A stretch of DNA of 64,000 nt from Ligula intestinalis (GCA_036362985.1 JAYGXS010000005.1:54049331-54113330); one strand, 5' to 3'. Shown: positions 1 to 11,084, counted from the first letter of the stretch. Notes: generated by a model not told the origin, from the sequence alone. Program-made: numbers and translations.

Positions 1-110
1 AACAATTTCCTTCCCTATTCATCCTATTTCCCCACCCCCCAAAAGTCCCATAAGCACCGTTGCCGTAGAACAAATGCTGGGACTTGGGGTATATGAAGTG
101 CCCTACATGG
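1..110 (+). repeat. Right end of a TIR element (family R2)
   Basis: This stretch matches the right terminus of the element at 2205-2775: a pyrimidine-rich run, then a CATAAGCACCG-like segment, an AATGCTGGGACT-like segment and GGGGTATATGA. It is cut by the window start, so only the terminus is visible. It codes for nothing. Confidence 0.5.
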
Positions 111-699
111 CATACTTTTGCCTGTTGTCAATTCAATTCCTCAATCTTCTTAATAAAAATCGGCATCAGTACTCACAGGCAAATGATGCTCGCTTTTGCC
201 GCTTACGGTTCTTTTGGTGCGACGCAAACCCTTGAACTTACGACTTTAAAGGTCTGCCGCAGTGTCTGCGAGGCAATCTGTTGGTTTGCTCTGACGACCT
301 CCTTGCCATTAACGCACATGAAAGGTTAGCTTAGTGGTTGAACCATGGGCGTTACAATTAGAAGGCAGTGGTGGTAGTGGTATCGTTAGGCAAGATCATG
401 AACTAGAGTAAAGGATTATGTTTTCTTTTTGCTTGCAAGCACTTGCGTGCTCACTCGACCGAGTAAGGCTCATGCGAATCGTAGGAAAAGTCGTCGTCCC
501 GATTACAGAGTTACATTATTTGCCCACGTTCTATCGCCCACGCGCAACAATCCGCTTGATGGCGGAACTAGTTGGTCTTAAGTAAGCCTACGCTACACAT
601 CTGTTAAAACGGGAAGTACGTCAAATTAAAGGCTTCCCCTTTTCCTCCTGCACATGAAGCATGAACGTATACCATTAATTAGCCAATAGGACAAAGTTA
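111..699. other. Unassigned intergenic DNA
   Basis: I see no protein family, RNA gene or repeat match in this stretch. The short open frames in it have no recognisable domain. Confidence 0.5.
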
Positions 700-1345
700 G
701 TAGAGAAGAACTTGACTCGATCGCTGGGACAATACGTTTATTCGCCTGACGTTTCGAAATCTGTCGCCGATTTGTCATCAGGGACAAAAATTAAAGAGCA
801 GCAGCAGATACAGGTAGCATATGCACAAGAATTTGCAGTATTTATAGCATACAGTCATTACTGCAAACATACAATGACAATTAACCGTAATTGCTTTCTT
901 GCGTGTAGGTAGTCTGTTGAACGGCATACGGGCTCTGGCCTGCTGACCTTTCATCACGCGTGGTTGATTCGGGTGTGATGATTGATCGGCCATCTGGCCC
1001 TGTGAGGCTGGCGTATGAGGACGCGGTGGCCTGTCCGTTTCCCAAGCGGCGACTTGCTTTGGCCAAATTGAGTCTCAACACCGAACATGGATTGAGCAAA
1101 TCGTTGCACTTGTTTGCGGATTGGGGGCCCGTAAACCATGAATCAAGCAATTCTTGGCTCATCCGATTGTCACCTCTTGCGAGAATTTTAGCCTCATCAA
1201 AATTGAATGTATGGCCGGATCGCGTAGAATGAGCCGCAACTTGAGAATCGGCAGTGATCGCATCGTCTTCTTCTCAATTTCTTCCTGGGACTCGCATATT
1301 CGCTTGTATTGGCAACAAATGTAGTATTTATATTTCAGGATTCTC
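700..1345 (-). pseudogene. PLE fragment, family A: endonuclease C-terminus and 3' tail
   Basis: On the minus strand the region reads as the C-terminal part of a Penelope-like retroelement protein. It begins near 1230 with an AAHSTRSGHTFNF stretch, the His/Gly-rich segment that follows the GIY-YIG core. It continues as FDEAKILARGDNR and SQELLDSWFTGPQS, and then an RLNLAKASR stretch. A frame change is needed to continue upstream toward 1340. The 3' end is the structured tail at 743-782. The same C-terminal block recurs at 9340-9700 and the 3' part at 13970-14200 and 20537-20830. No reverse transcriptase is attached, as expected of a 5'-truncated copy. Confidence 0.75.
743..782 (-). ncRNA. Hammerhead-like PLE tail motif (family A)
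   Basis: On the minus strand CTGATGA is followed by a five-base-pair stem (AAATC with GATTT), then CGAAACGTCAGGCG and an AATAAA-like run. The order CTGATGA, stem, GAAA is that of a hammerhead core. Self-cleavage is unproven, because stem III would be only the palindrome ACGT. Confidence 0.4.
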
Positions 1346-1694
1346 ATTCTAGATACTTGATGGCGTATGAGGGCAATAGCTTGGATCTGTTTTCTGGATT
1401 ACCGTCGTTTATTCTTAAGCGCAATGCGTGTATACATATGGTTCCACCTACCTCACTGCATAATGAAAAATAACGTTTTTCTTGCTGAATTATAATCCTT
1501 TTGCATCTTATATTGCTGCGTTCCGACTTTCCTTGCCATAATCAAACAATCATCAGTAGCGAAATCTACAAATGCTCGCTTAGAGGAGATACCTGCTTAT
1601 TGCAGACAGAATCTATTCCTTGCCACAGTGCAGCAAGTTACTGAAAACAGGAAAAGCGTCCTGTTCTTCTCTTCTGTTTTTTAGATTGCTTTCT
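1346..1694. other. Unassigned DNA
   Basis: No reading frame with a recognisable domain and no repeat match was found here. It lies between a PLE fragment and the first unit of a tandem repeat. Confidence 0.4.
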
Positions 1695-2102
1695 TTAAAC
1701 CTACAATACCCGTCCTGTACCAATGAGCGGCAGAAAAAAAATAACTGGTGTCAACTTTGCAGCTGAATGTAGCGTTTTGGCAACTTCTTCTTTTGCAAAT
1801 CATTACCAGAGGACTTACGCTATAAGCTGCATAACATGAGCATTAATCCGCTTCAAGCATCATGAGCTATACTGCTTGCACTAATTGTGGGACAGTGAGT
1901 GCTCTCTGTGTGAAAATAAAGATAATCGCGCTTTTAACAAGACCAAGTTTCTGTTAATTTATGCAAACAACAATGATTCATAACCTTTTTTGTTTACAAG
2001 GGTGCCATTCTCAACGGGTGCCATTGAATTGTGCCCCTTTTTCTGTGTATCTTAATTTAAGATGAGAAGAAGACAAACTATTATTGTGACAATACTTTTA
2101 TT

Positions 2103-2141
2103 CGCCTGACGTTTCGACATCCGTCGCGGATTCATCATCAA
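2103..2141 (-). ncRNA. Hammerhead-like PLE tail motif (family A)
   Basis: On the minus strand GATGATGAATCC, a GCGAC loop and GGATGTC lead into GAAACGTCAGGCG and AATAAA. The stem ATCC/GGAT is intact, while the first core base is T in place of C. It sits at the junction between tandem unit 1 and the TIR element, with no protein-coding PLE part attached. Confidence 0.35.
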
Positions 2142-2204
2142 AAACATTAGCAGAAAACCATAGCAGAAACGGCGACACCTGGCCCTTTTAGGAGGAGAGG
2201 TAGT

Positions 2205-2775
2205 ATAGGATGCAAAAGTAGTTTCAGTAATGCAACTCGTATACTCCTAGTCCCAGCACCTTGCCCGACGCCAGCGGTGGTTATAGGGGGTTTGGGAATG
2301 GGGGAAATAGGATAGGCAGTGAAGGCAATTTGTTGAAGTAAGTGGAAAGTGGAAGCATGGAGTTGCATTTGTTTTTCGCGGCCGCTGGGAGCGTGTTGTT
2401 TCGCAGGTAAATTGAAAGTGTGGGCGTCGTCTAGCGCTGCGGAATATACTAATCTAACTCCAAAACGGTAAGTCGGACCTCAAGTAAGTTGAAGTAGACG
2501 ACCTCCTAACCACCATTTCTTTTTTCAGGAATTCCAAGAAACCTGCAATTTGATAATCGGGCTTCTCCGCAATGCGTTAAAGGATAATATATAGTAGAAC
2601 AATTTACAGCTACAAATCAACAGGATTTTTAAAAACAATAAAATAAAAATGCGTATAGTGGTTATTAAAGTATGTTCCACTGCCTTTCCTAATTCTCCAC
2701 CCATAAAACCCCTATCACCACGGTTTCCGTAGGACAAAATGCTGGGACTAGGGGTATATGAGGTGCACTACATAA
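2205..2775 (+). mobile_element. Non-autonomous TIR element (family R2), complete copy
   Basis: The left end (ACTCCTAGTCCCAGCA at about 2223, then GGTTATAGGGGGTTT and ATAGGATAGGCAGTG) is repeated in inverted orientation at the right end (CCACTGCCTTTCC, CATAAAACCCCTATC, AATGCTGGGACTAGG at about 2745). The body has no transposase. Related copies lie at 36835-37310, in pieces at 11193-11895, and as an end at 1-110. The size of about 570 bases and coding-free body fit a MITE or foldback element, but I could not assign a superfamily or a target-site duplication. Confidence 0.65.
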
Positions 2776-4790
2776 CAACTGTTGCCATGTAGAATATCCG
2801 GATTTTCAAGGCAAGGCTTGGACTCATTATCTGCTTCTGGAAATTATTTTCGATCTCTTGCTATGAAATACGGTGGTTTCTGTCACCGAAAAGTTTGTAC
2901 AGTGGACTTTATTTCTACATACTTTTCACAGAGTTTCCCATTTTCACTGACAGTTACAGTGACCGTATACAGTAAGTTCGTGAAAAATGCATCATCTGTC
3001 TTCGTTTCCTATGAGAGGTGAAAAAATTGACTGGAAGCTGACATGTCAATTTTTGGAATATTTATTACTTTGATCTATGATCGTGTATACCGTGCCGGTC
3101 CTGGAATTTTTTTTTCCGTATTCCCCATTGAACAAAGGACCGCATTTCTGTCGTCTGTCAGTGGGACTATTTAGAATCAGATAGAAAAAGCATCGCTAAG
3201 CCAATTCTAATTCTGTGTATTTGCATTGTCCTTCCAAACAGTGAGCAGCAGAGAAAATTATGTCAACTTTGCAGATGAATGTAGCGTTTTGGCAACTTTT
3301 GCTTCTGCAACTCATTACAAGAGGACTAACGCTCGAAGCTGCATAATATGAACATTTATCCGCTTAGAGTATCCTGAGCTATAATGCTTGTGCTAGTTGC
3401 GGGACAGTGAATGCTCTCTATGTGAAACAAAAGATAATCGCGCCTTTATGACGCCCAAGTTTCTGTTAAGTTATGCAAACGACAGCCATTCATAACCGTT
3501 TTGTTTACAAAAGAGCCATTTAATTGTGTCCATTATTTGTGTGTATTTAACTTTGAGACGACTTTTACGGAAACACCTGGTCCTTTGAAGAGGAGAGCTA
3601 GTGCAAAATATCTGGGCGTACTAGGTAAGGCTTGGAGGCTTTTTTTCTTCTGGAAATTAATCTGAATGGAATACTGCGGTTTCTGTCATCGATGCTTGGG
3701 TATTGGGCTTTATTTCTACATAGTTTTCCCAGTATCCCATTTTAACGGACAGTTACAGTGACCGTATACAGGAATTTCTTAAAAAATGCATCATCTGTCT
3801 TTGTTTCCTACGAGACGTGAAAAAACTTACTGGGAACTGACATGTCAGTTTTTGGAATAGTTATTTCTTTAATCTAGGATCGTGTATACTGAAGGTTTGA
3901 ACTACGGTGCTGGTAAGTTTTGGTTAAGAATTCCCATATTGAATCAAGTGCGCGATTTCTGTCGTCTGTAAGTGGGACTAAGCAGCATCAGATAGAACCA
4001 GCATTCCTCAGTCAAGTCTGATTCTGCATTTATCTGTAGGGTCCTTCCTAAACAGTCAGCGGCCGAAAAAAAGAAGTGATGTCAACTTTGCAGCCAAATG
4101 TAGCGTTTTGGCAACTTCTTCTGCAACTCATTACTAGAGGACTAACGCTTGAAGCTGCATAATATGAGCATTAATCCGCTTAAAGCATCCTGAGCTATAC
4201 TGTTTGCGCTAGTCGGGGGGCATTGAATGCTCTGTGTGAAACGCAAAATAATCGCACGTTTACGAAGCCCGGGTTTCTGCTAATTTATGCAAGCAGTAGT
4301 GATTCCTAACCGTTTTGTTTACAAAGGAGCCATTTAATTTGTGTCCTTTTTCGTCTCTTTGAGATGACGTTTACGGAGATATCTGAGTATTTAAAGAGCA
4401 AATGTAGTGTAGGATGCCCTAGACGTGTGCTTCTGGGAAGCAAGCTGGATCAATTTCTTTTAAGTACTGCGATTTTTTTAACTTGGAGTTTATTTCTACG
4501 TTGCACAGAGTTTCCCATTTTACTTGAAGTTGCAGTGACTATATACTGGAAGAGCTGTGACGAAGTCATTGGGGCTGACATGATAACTTTTGCGACAGTT
4601 ATCGGCAGCCTTACTTTAATCATAGATCGGGTATACTGAAAGTTTGAGACGTGGTACAAATTGGTTTTTGTTCAGAATGCCCCATTGAGCCAAAGGTCTG
4701 ATTTTTGATATCTGTAAGTGGGACTATTTGGAATTAGATGGAAACAGCATCCCTCAGTCAAAACCGATGCTGTTATGCAACTAGAATATT

Positions 4791-5693
4791 AGTCATACCA
4801 GCTTTCCATACCTAACATTCTGACATGACGACCTGGGATTTCAAATTGAGCCGAAGTCTGCGGCAAATGAACTCAAAATTATGTTATGTATTACGTCTAA
4901 CCTGTTAGTGGATTTAAACAGTGTTCCGCACGCCATGCATCCACAACCAATCAGCGTCCTAAACAGGGCTATCCATAAGCCCTTTTTAATTTTAGGAAAA
5001 ATCGATTGCTATGCTGGAGGATTTCGCGACAGTTTCTTTGCAACAGTCTAATGCACTCACGTCTGTCTTTTCCTTTTCATTAATTTTCTGGCCAATCTAT
5101 TATTCCAGTTTTTTGGGAAAAGTTTAATTTAGGTTCCAAAATTGTTTAAATAATCTAACATTTGGCAAATAAAGGTGCGCCATCATTAGTCGATTTGTAA
5201 ATAGAATTTTTTTTCTTTTCATTTTTAGTTTTCTTTTAAGTTGGTTATTATTTTTATTTTGGCGTGCTGTATTGGAACCTTACTTTATCTTCTACCCAGA
5301 TTTTAAACAAAGGCTAACCAGTGGAGAGAAAAAATCCTCCGTTTTAGCATTTGCTAACAGGTTTTATTTGGGAAAGCTTTCTTGCAGTTACAAAATTTGC
5401 TATAGCAAATTGTCAGAGGTAAAAATTGTAGTTCTATAACCCTAGAGGGGGAAATTCGACATTGCAAACCGATTGTGTATTCCAGTATATACACTTTTAT
5501 TTGTCTGCTGACTGACCTATTTTGTGTATTCTGTCAATCATAATGATTCGCTGTTCGATATTTCTTCGAAATATACGATATTTCCTATTAATTAAAAGTA
5601 GGCTGTCGTTAATCTCTTAGGAAATTCTGCAAAAAACCTATTCAAACACAAACGCTGACCTTCTTAATATGTCTTGTTATTTTTCCATCGCAG
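4791..5693. other. AT-rich unassigned DNA upstream of a candidate exon
   Basis: I find no domain-bearing frame or repeat match. The 3' end becomes pyrimidine-rich just before the putative acceptor at 5693, so this may be intronic. Confidence 0.4.
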
Positions 5694-5913
5694 GCTTCAG
5701 CTATACGAAAAAGAGGCTTCCCATGGCCGTCATTCGACCCGCGATAATGATCTTTCGGTCAGGCAAATGGACACTTTGGACCATTTTGCGACAGAGGCTG
5801 CACCTGACAGCAGCACCCTACCAACTCACTCTGAAGGTCTAAAGACAATTCTCGCGGCCGAGAAGGAAACGACACTCTATGCGATCTCCACACTGCTACC
5901 TCCCTGGACTCAA
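5694..5913 (+). CDS. Candidate internal exon 'a' of an unrecognised gene
   Basis: A strong acceptor (TTTTTCCATCGCAG) ends at 5693 and a possible donor (CAA then GTACGA) follows 5913. The frame from 5695 gives 73 residues beginning LQLYEKEASHGRHS and ending LLPPWTQ, polar and Ser/Thr/Glu-rich. The open frame runs on to 6150, so the exon could instead end at the CAG/GTAGAG donor near 6146. The end at 5913 is phase 0, matching the phase-0 start of the next candidate exon at 10274. I recognise no family. The composition would suit a disordered or cytoplasmic segment. Upstream exons and the start codon were not found. Confidence 0.4.
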
Positions 5914-6150
5914 GTACGAGTGTCTGCAGTAAAGCCGACGCGAGACCGTCATAAGTGCCAGTGTATCGGCCGCCGAGGCTTCCGTTCATGGATGCATACT
6001 TTCTGGAAGCGCTCCTTCAGTCGTGATTGGCGAGTTGGATGCGCGCAGCGGGCAGATCAAAAAGTGACTATGGCTTTCCTGCGCGCAATCGACAACGTTG
6101 GCGAGATACCGCATGCTGCCCACATCGCTCTGTTGATGCATTCCAGGTAG

Positions 6151-6453
6151 AGGTCGCAGCTAATATAAATCATACCTCACGATTATGTTGATCTAAATAT
6201 ATGTTTCCTGGTCAGAGACCAAATTGCGGCCTCTGGCACACTGACTAGTGCCAGTCATGTTTGATCTCACGCCAGGTTCTGCAGACTATGCAACTAAAGC
6301 TCAAACCTTAGAATGGAAACATCGTTCTTCTATCTTACCTGTGAACATTAAATGAAATGAATAGCAGTGACAGTTATGGATATTGACTGTTACTTTCATT
6401 ATCGCCGAAAGAGATAGAAGATGGGGAAATTTCTGATACCAAATTATATTTAA
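6151..6453. other. Unassigned DNA, possibly intronic
   Basis: Nothing recognisable is visible between the candidate exon and the PLE fragment that follows. Confidence 0.4.
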
Positions 6454-7480
6454 GCTGACGGTTCAAAAACATGCTCGCTTTCATCGTCAGAGCGTACTGT
6501 CTTTTCTCCTGCCGGCGTCGAATGAGTGTGTCTTACCGCTAGCCTCGTGCTTTAGCCGTGTCTGATGCACACGCGTCGATGGATTTTTGGTGGCTTTTGA
6601 ATTGTTCTCGTTCTCGTGGGCGCCTCCAAGAGAAGATGCGCCACGCCGTTCGGGTGCCTCCTGATGGTTTCCACCTCCGACTGTCGGTCCTGTGTATCTT
6701 CCTTCGCCCGACCTTTTGCTCCGTTCTGAGCGGACTTTAGCCTTGGACGGAGCGCTTGGTAGGTGAGATGAAGGTCGATGGCCCTGTTAAGTGTGCCAGT
6801 CGAGGACCAATTTTCTAGCAGCAATCTGTCCATCTTATCGTTCTTTCGGCCTACTATCCTGACTTTCTCAAAGGCGAACGTTTGCTTCTTCTGCTGTACG
6901 TTGTCATAGACAACATAAAGCTTATCCTTGCGTTTAATTGCGAGCTGATGCTTATGCAACCTTCTGCCAAGGCGTTTGCTCGTTTCATCAACATACATAG
7001 CATCGCAATTTTGGCATGGTATGCTGTAGACCACTGCTGATTGTGCTGTCAATGGTAGCAGGCCTTTGGGTCTCATCATTTGTTGTCTGATGGTTGACTC
7101 TCGCCTACGAGCCACATCGATCCTGAACGATTTCAGAATCCTTCCAGTCGCCTCTGATACATTTTTCATATAAGAAATGGCGAGCTATAACTTAGGATCT
7201 TCTTCTTTTGACCACTTAAGGTAAGGCTTCTTAAGGCTTTCGGATTACCGTTGACTTGAAATCGGGTATGCAAGTATTTAGTCTCCTCCTTCTCATTGTC
7301 GTCACTGCGGTGCCTCTGAACGCATTGAATCACTACTTAAGTGTATTGGTAACAATGGTCTCTGCTGGTGACAGCTCCGCCGTCTTAATAAACGACTCTC
7401 ACCTCCTTCTTTACGATGGGAGTTCGGCAGCACCGTGGCTTTTGCGCAAATATGGTTAACAGGACCCTGACTTTTGTAGC
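6454..7480 (-). pseudogene. PLE fragment, family B: connector, GIY-YIG endonuclease, tail
   Basis: An uninterrupted minus-strand frame at 7169-6552 (205 residues) carries the PLE connector phrase KNVSEATGRILKSF near its start. The endonuclease core follows: VVYSIPC at residues 46-52, CDAMYVDET at 55-63 and RLHKHQLAIKR around residue 75. VVY and YVDE occupy the GIY and YIG positions, and the expected Gly of YVGET is Asp here, so activity is doubtful. Upstream, 7480-7180 reads as decayed connector with stops. The reverse transcriptase is missing. The 3' tail at 6454-6491 resembles the hammerhead-like tails. In PLEs this endonuclease nicks the target during retrotransposition; this copy is a relic. 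Confidence 0.8.
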
Positions 7481-8429
7481 ATCCACCGTATTTGATGGCA
7501 CGACAATTCAAGACAACCGAGTAGGCTTATCCTTCACAACTCGAAATCCCTACGCTTATGCTGCAAAAAGAGTCCTGTTGTGACTTCAAAAAGTATGAAA
7601 TTGAATTAGTAAGTCCAACACCCTGAGGCTGATGCGTGTTCCACACGCGAGGTTCGGTAAACTTGGCTGGAGGCAGTTGTCGTCTCCCACTTGTGCCTGT
7701 GTCTTTCGTTCGTTTGGTAGTTATTATCCGACTGTTTCTATCGCAAGCTATTAGACGGCCAAAAGCGATGAACGATGACGTGCTCAATCGAAAGATTATT
7801 GCGCCGGCGGCATTTCCCTTGGTCCCCCCGCCAGTTGTGCGTGGTACGCGGCAAGTCAGATACTGTAGCAAGCTTGCAGTTAGCCTATAGACAGCAAACG
7901 GCACTACGTTGCGGAATAAAATCATGGCAGAAATTTGATTTATTATTCAATAACCTTTGTTCAAGCCATCAGCTTATTACAATGTGCCTCCAAACAGCTT
8001 AGTGGGTGTTGAATTCCTACAAACACACATTGGCCGTACTATAGTATACTACTTACTGGTCTTAAGAAGAATTATCACTAGAATTAGCGTTCTTAGTGTG
8101 GGCAAATTACTTCTGGTAGCAGTATGTTAGTCCACGTAATCCACAGCCTGGTGGCTAGAGCTGAGTGGACGGAAACTAAGGCAAGCCCTGCTGTGATCTG
8201 GGCTTAAAGCATGCATTTACTCGGAATAGCATAATCCGAGATTCATAGTCCTTGTTGAGATTGAGGGAATATGAGCCCAGCGTGAGGGTAGCGCACCAGC
8301 ACACAACTCCACTGTCACTTAAGCCTTAGTTAGGCGGTGTTCTGGTCTGCATTTGAGTAAGCGCCCTACGCCTGATCCCGTTCGGTCATCTCGTCTCTGT
8401 CTCGTCTTGTCGCTTGCTTCAAGCGGGTT
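7481..8429. other. Unassigned DNA
   Basis: Several overlapping open frames occur at 7527-7925 on both strands in locally GC-richer DNA, but none shows a domain or convincing splice context. No repeat partner was found within the window. Confidence 0.4.
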
Positions 8430-9000
8430 GAGGGTTCAGAGTGCGGTAGCCGGCTGCGCCTCTATCTCTCTTAAATCTAATCTCTGACTACAATCAACTT
8501 CCCTGGTCCTAAGCACATGGTTGACTTCATCGAAATCGATGTTCGAACTATTTCTTACATCATCCCCGGAAGAGGAAGAAGAAGTAGACGCGATTTCTGG
8601 GACTAAAGTATATTCTGGCTGAAGTTTCAAAAGTTCGCTCGCTTCCATTGTCAGAGCGTGGTGTCTGTACTCGCCTTCGCGTCAGATAAATGTGAAAGAC
8701 CATCCGCCCATGTGTTAATCGATTGCACTGATCGATTTTTGTGGCTGTTTGAATTGCTCGCACCCTCACGAGCCTCTTCTTGAGCTGCGTCAAGTAGTTT
8801 TTTTTTTGTGTTTCGTGAGCGTTTCCACCCTCTTTGCTCGTGGCTGCCGGCTGTCGGCCCTGCTTATCTCTCTACGCCCTACCTATTGTTCTGAGCCGAT
8901 TTTAGCCTTTTGTGGAGCGTTTGGTGGGTGGGATGAAGGTCCATGGCTCTGTTTAGTGTGCCAGTCGAGGACCAACTTTCTACCAGCATGTTAATTTGCC
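8430..9000 (-). pseudogene. Second PLE family B 3' fragment
   Basis: The stretch 8690-9000 is a diverged copy of 6560-6840, the C-terminal end of the family B endonuclease frame and its following DNA, in the same orientation. Shared landmarks are GTGTGCCAGTCGAGGAC near the inner end and TCGATTTTTGTGGC-type sequence near the outer end. The structured tail follows at 8617-8654 with the same spacing as in the first copy. Frames are broken, so this is a 5'-truncated dead copy. Confidence 0.65.
8617..8654 (-). ncRNA. Hammerhead-like PLE tail motif (family B)
   Basis: On the minus strand CTGACAATGG, a GCGAGCG run and TTTTGAAACTTCAGCC follow in the order seen in the family A tails. The CTGA and TTCAG segments can also pair with each other. 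The partner copy at 6454-6491 has CTGACGATG, closer to the hammerhead box, but its GAAA box is altered. Confidence 0.25.
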
Positions 9001-9339
9001 CCCCTCCCTATATAATTGTAACGGCCCGATGAGAATTTATCGAAAGCTACGTATGCTCGCCAAATACTCTTCTGAATTTATCATTTAACAACTTTCGAGC
9101 AAACTTATTGCAGGTTCTTAGAAAATCTAATGAGATTGCAATAACATACGAAGTTATTCAAAGATGCAAAGGTAGCAAACTGTTCTACGAATATTTTCAG
9201 TATACACTGCAATATAAGCTGAGCAAAGTTACCTTACGAGAGTAAGAAGCCTGTGCTGAATACTGTTTAATCAGGTATTATTTCTCCTTCATAGCGCCGG
9301 ACGCAAGACAGTGGGTTTAGAATTCGATACATATCCTTA
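9001..9339. other. Unassigned DNA between PLE fragments
   Basis: No frame or repeat is recognised. Confidence 0.4.
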
Positions 9340-9700
9340 AACTGTTATTACCGGTGGCGGTTGGCGTTCGTATAGCTAGTGTGTGCTGAACTTTCGTCAT
9401 GTGTGGTGAATTTGGGCGTGATGATTGCTCGGACGTCTGATTCCCCCGTGTTTTCGGAAAATAACGCAGTGATCTGTACGGTTCCCAAGTGGCGACTTGA
9501 TTTGACCAAATTGAGCCTGAGCACCGAATATGGATTGTGCTGGTCGTTGCGCGTGTTTATCGATTGTGACCCGTGAACCATGATTTAAGTACTTCTCGAC
9601 TCACATGTTTATCACCTCTTACCACCTCATCAAATTGGAGTATATGACCGGGTTTCGTCGAATGAGCCGAAACTTGATAACTGGCATAATCTCACCGCAT
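9340..9700 (-). pseudogene. PLE family A C-terminal fragment
   Basis: Read on the minus strand, this matches the 700-1345 copy: a decayed AHSTKPGH stretch, GDKHVSREVL, then HGSQSINT and YSVLRLNLVKSSRHLG. Frame changes separate the blocks. It lacks its structured tail, which suggests later breakage. Confidence 0.6.
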
Positions 9701-9799
9701 GGCTGCCGCGTATTCGGCAATTCGCGCCTTGTGAAGTCTTCCGTTTTCTCCGACTTATTTGCTTTGTCCGTGACTGCACCAGATCCTAAAGACCATTCC

Positions 9800-10110
9800 A
9801 GATGTTTCTTTCCGTGACAGACCACCGCGTCATCTTCCACCAACGCCGGGGAACCCGATGGCCAAGCACTCCTCACGTCCATTTTCATCATGGGGGATGC
9901 AAGTTCAGCCATTCATGGCCTGCATGCCGGTCTTCAAGCATGCAACGCCCAAGAGGGCAATCATCGTTATTTATCGTGGTAATAAATGTGCAGTAACGAC
10001 TGTAGTCTGTTAATACTGCAAATTCCTGTGCATGCAGTACCCGTTTATGCTAATGTCTCTGATGAAGGATCAGTGACGCACTTCGAAACGTTAGGCGCAT
10101 AGAAGCCCTC
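9800..10110 (+). repeat. PLE family A 3' end, opposite orientation
   Basis: The stretch from about 9960 (ACTGTAGTCTGTTAATACTGCAAATTC-like, read in pieces) matches the reverse complement of 800-880 in the first PLE copy. It runs into a hammerhead-like tail at 10055-10097: CTGATGA at 10059-10065, GAAA at 10085-10088, then CGTTAGGCG. GTCT before the core can pair with AGGC after it, as stem I of a hammerhead would. Confidence 0.6.
10055..10097 (+). ncRNA. Hammerhead-like PLE tail motif, best-conserved core of the tails
   Basis: CTGATGA and CGAAAC are both intact, and GTCT/AGGC provides a four-pair stem I including one G-T wobble. Stem II is weak (AAG with CTT). Stem III is reduced to ACGT, which could only form between two molecules. 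Confidence 0.4.
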
Positions 10111-10273
10111 TACGAATTGATTGTTCACATCCCTTTCCGTGTTTGGTACTTTCTGGCTTATTCTGTAAGGGTTTGCGTATGAAATTGATCAAGCTATAAC
10201 TAGAAGAGCTGTCATTTTCTGGCCATAAATCAGACTTTTTTTATGCTTCTATTCTTTGAAAACCTTGCTGCAG

Positions 10274-10588
10274 GATTCGGGAAGAAAAGGCAGTTCGGAT
10301 GTCCCACCCCGTCATCCAACGTATTCTTACTCAACTCGCAGTGTTTCCCTCCTCTCGTCAAAAGTATCCAACAAACGACGACAGCACCGTGCCTGGGGAA
10401 TCCAGTCAATCCGAGGTTCCCTATGCGGCCAATCTTTATTGCAGTCGCGCTCAGGTGGTCAATCGTTCCATTTGCACCATGCCTTTCCTTCGTGGTGGAA
10501 GCCCGCGTCATCAGGGTTATCGTCACCAAACCTGGGGGGGCCAGTCTCAAGCTGGGGAAGCGTCTACGCGGTGCACACCTCGAGGTGG
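10274..10588 (+). CDS. Candidate internal exon 'b' (unrecognised gene)
   Basis: An acceptor (CCTTGCTGCAG) ends at 10273 and a GTATGA donor begins at 10589. The 105-residue frame begins DSGRKGSSDVPPRHPTYSY and ends YAVHTSRW, and is rich in Ser, Gly, Pro and basic residues. It starts and ends in phase 0. Two other frames are also open here: one runs 10260-11276 without splicing, another from 10243 to 10842. The frame choice therefore rests on splice phase and is not certain. No family is recognised. Confidence 0.4.
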
Positions 10589-10628
10589 GTATGACGAGTG
10601 TGCCGTCTCGCCTCACTTGCCCCAGCAG
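10589..10628 (+). other. Candidate 40-base mini-intron
   Basis: The segment starts GTATGA and ends in a C-rich CACTTGCCCCAGCAG. It links two phase-0 frames, b and c. Alternatives are an acceptor at 10664 (76-base intron), or no intron at all if the continuous 10260-11084 frame is used. Confidence 0.35.
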
Positions 10629-11084
10629 CTTCTCGTTGACAGAACTTCTGTCTCCATTGGCCAGAGCAGAGCAAGGGACCTCCAGGGTGTTGAGGCAGCG
10701 GCCGCTGGCAAGTGGGAGAACTTTGGCATCGCCAACTGGTGGGAAGCTGAGGCTAGGTCGGACTACTACACAACTGCCCTCTATTCATTTGCTACCGCCA
10801 CTGACACAAACACCTCCGTCTACGAGACCGAAGACAATATGACCATGGAGGATCTGGAGGAATCGGATTCCTTAGCCACTAGTTACTTGCATGGCAACAG
10901 TGGTAACGTGGACCAACTTGCCGTGGATTCAATGAATTTTGAATTTATAAAATTGGATGGTATCCAGTCCCTAGGTACTAACAATTCTCCTTCAGAGGGT
11001 AATGTAGTTAAACCGACTACCGTACCAGCGGCATCTTCTGGGACGTCTGTTGGTAGAGCGCCTACACATGATGACATCCTGCAG
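10629..11084 (+). CDS. Candidate internal exon 'c', acidic and Ser/Thr-rich
   Basis: The 152-residue frame begins LLVDRTSVSIGQ, passes through an Ala run (GVEAAAAGKWE), an acidic patch (YETEDNMTMEDLEESD) and a Ser/Thr/Pro stretch, and ends RAPTHDDILQ. The donor CAG/GTAGGT at 11085 is good and leaves phase 0, matching exon d. The open frame continues to 11276, but beyond 11190 it is TIR-element sequence, which supports ending the exon at 11084. No domain is recognised. It could be a cytoplasmic or linker segment of a larger protein. Confidence 0.45.

Larger units (their letters stand above)
1695..4790 (+). repeat. Tandem array of ~0.8 kb units, one interrupted
   Basis: The block GTCAACTTTGCAG followed by AATGTAGCGTTTTGGC occurs near 1751, 3264 and 4081. 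The last two are about 817 bases apart with similar sequence throughout. Unit 1 is partial (about 1695-2075), units 2 and 3 are nearly complete (about 2790-3590 and 3600-4375), and unit 4 is a truncated start (about 4390-4790). Units 1 and 2 are separated by a PLE-like tail and a TIR element (2076-2775), which accounts for the wider spacing. Single-base differences and small indels between units show the array is old. Confidence 0.75.

Noticed and set aside
7527..7925. 132-residue minus-strand frame
   Set aside because: Opposite-strand frames are also open in this GC-richer stretch, and there is no domain or splice support.
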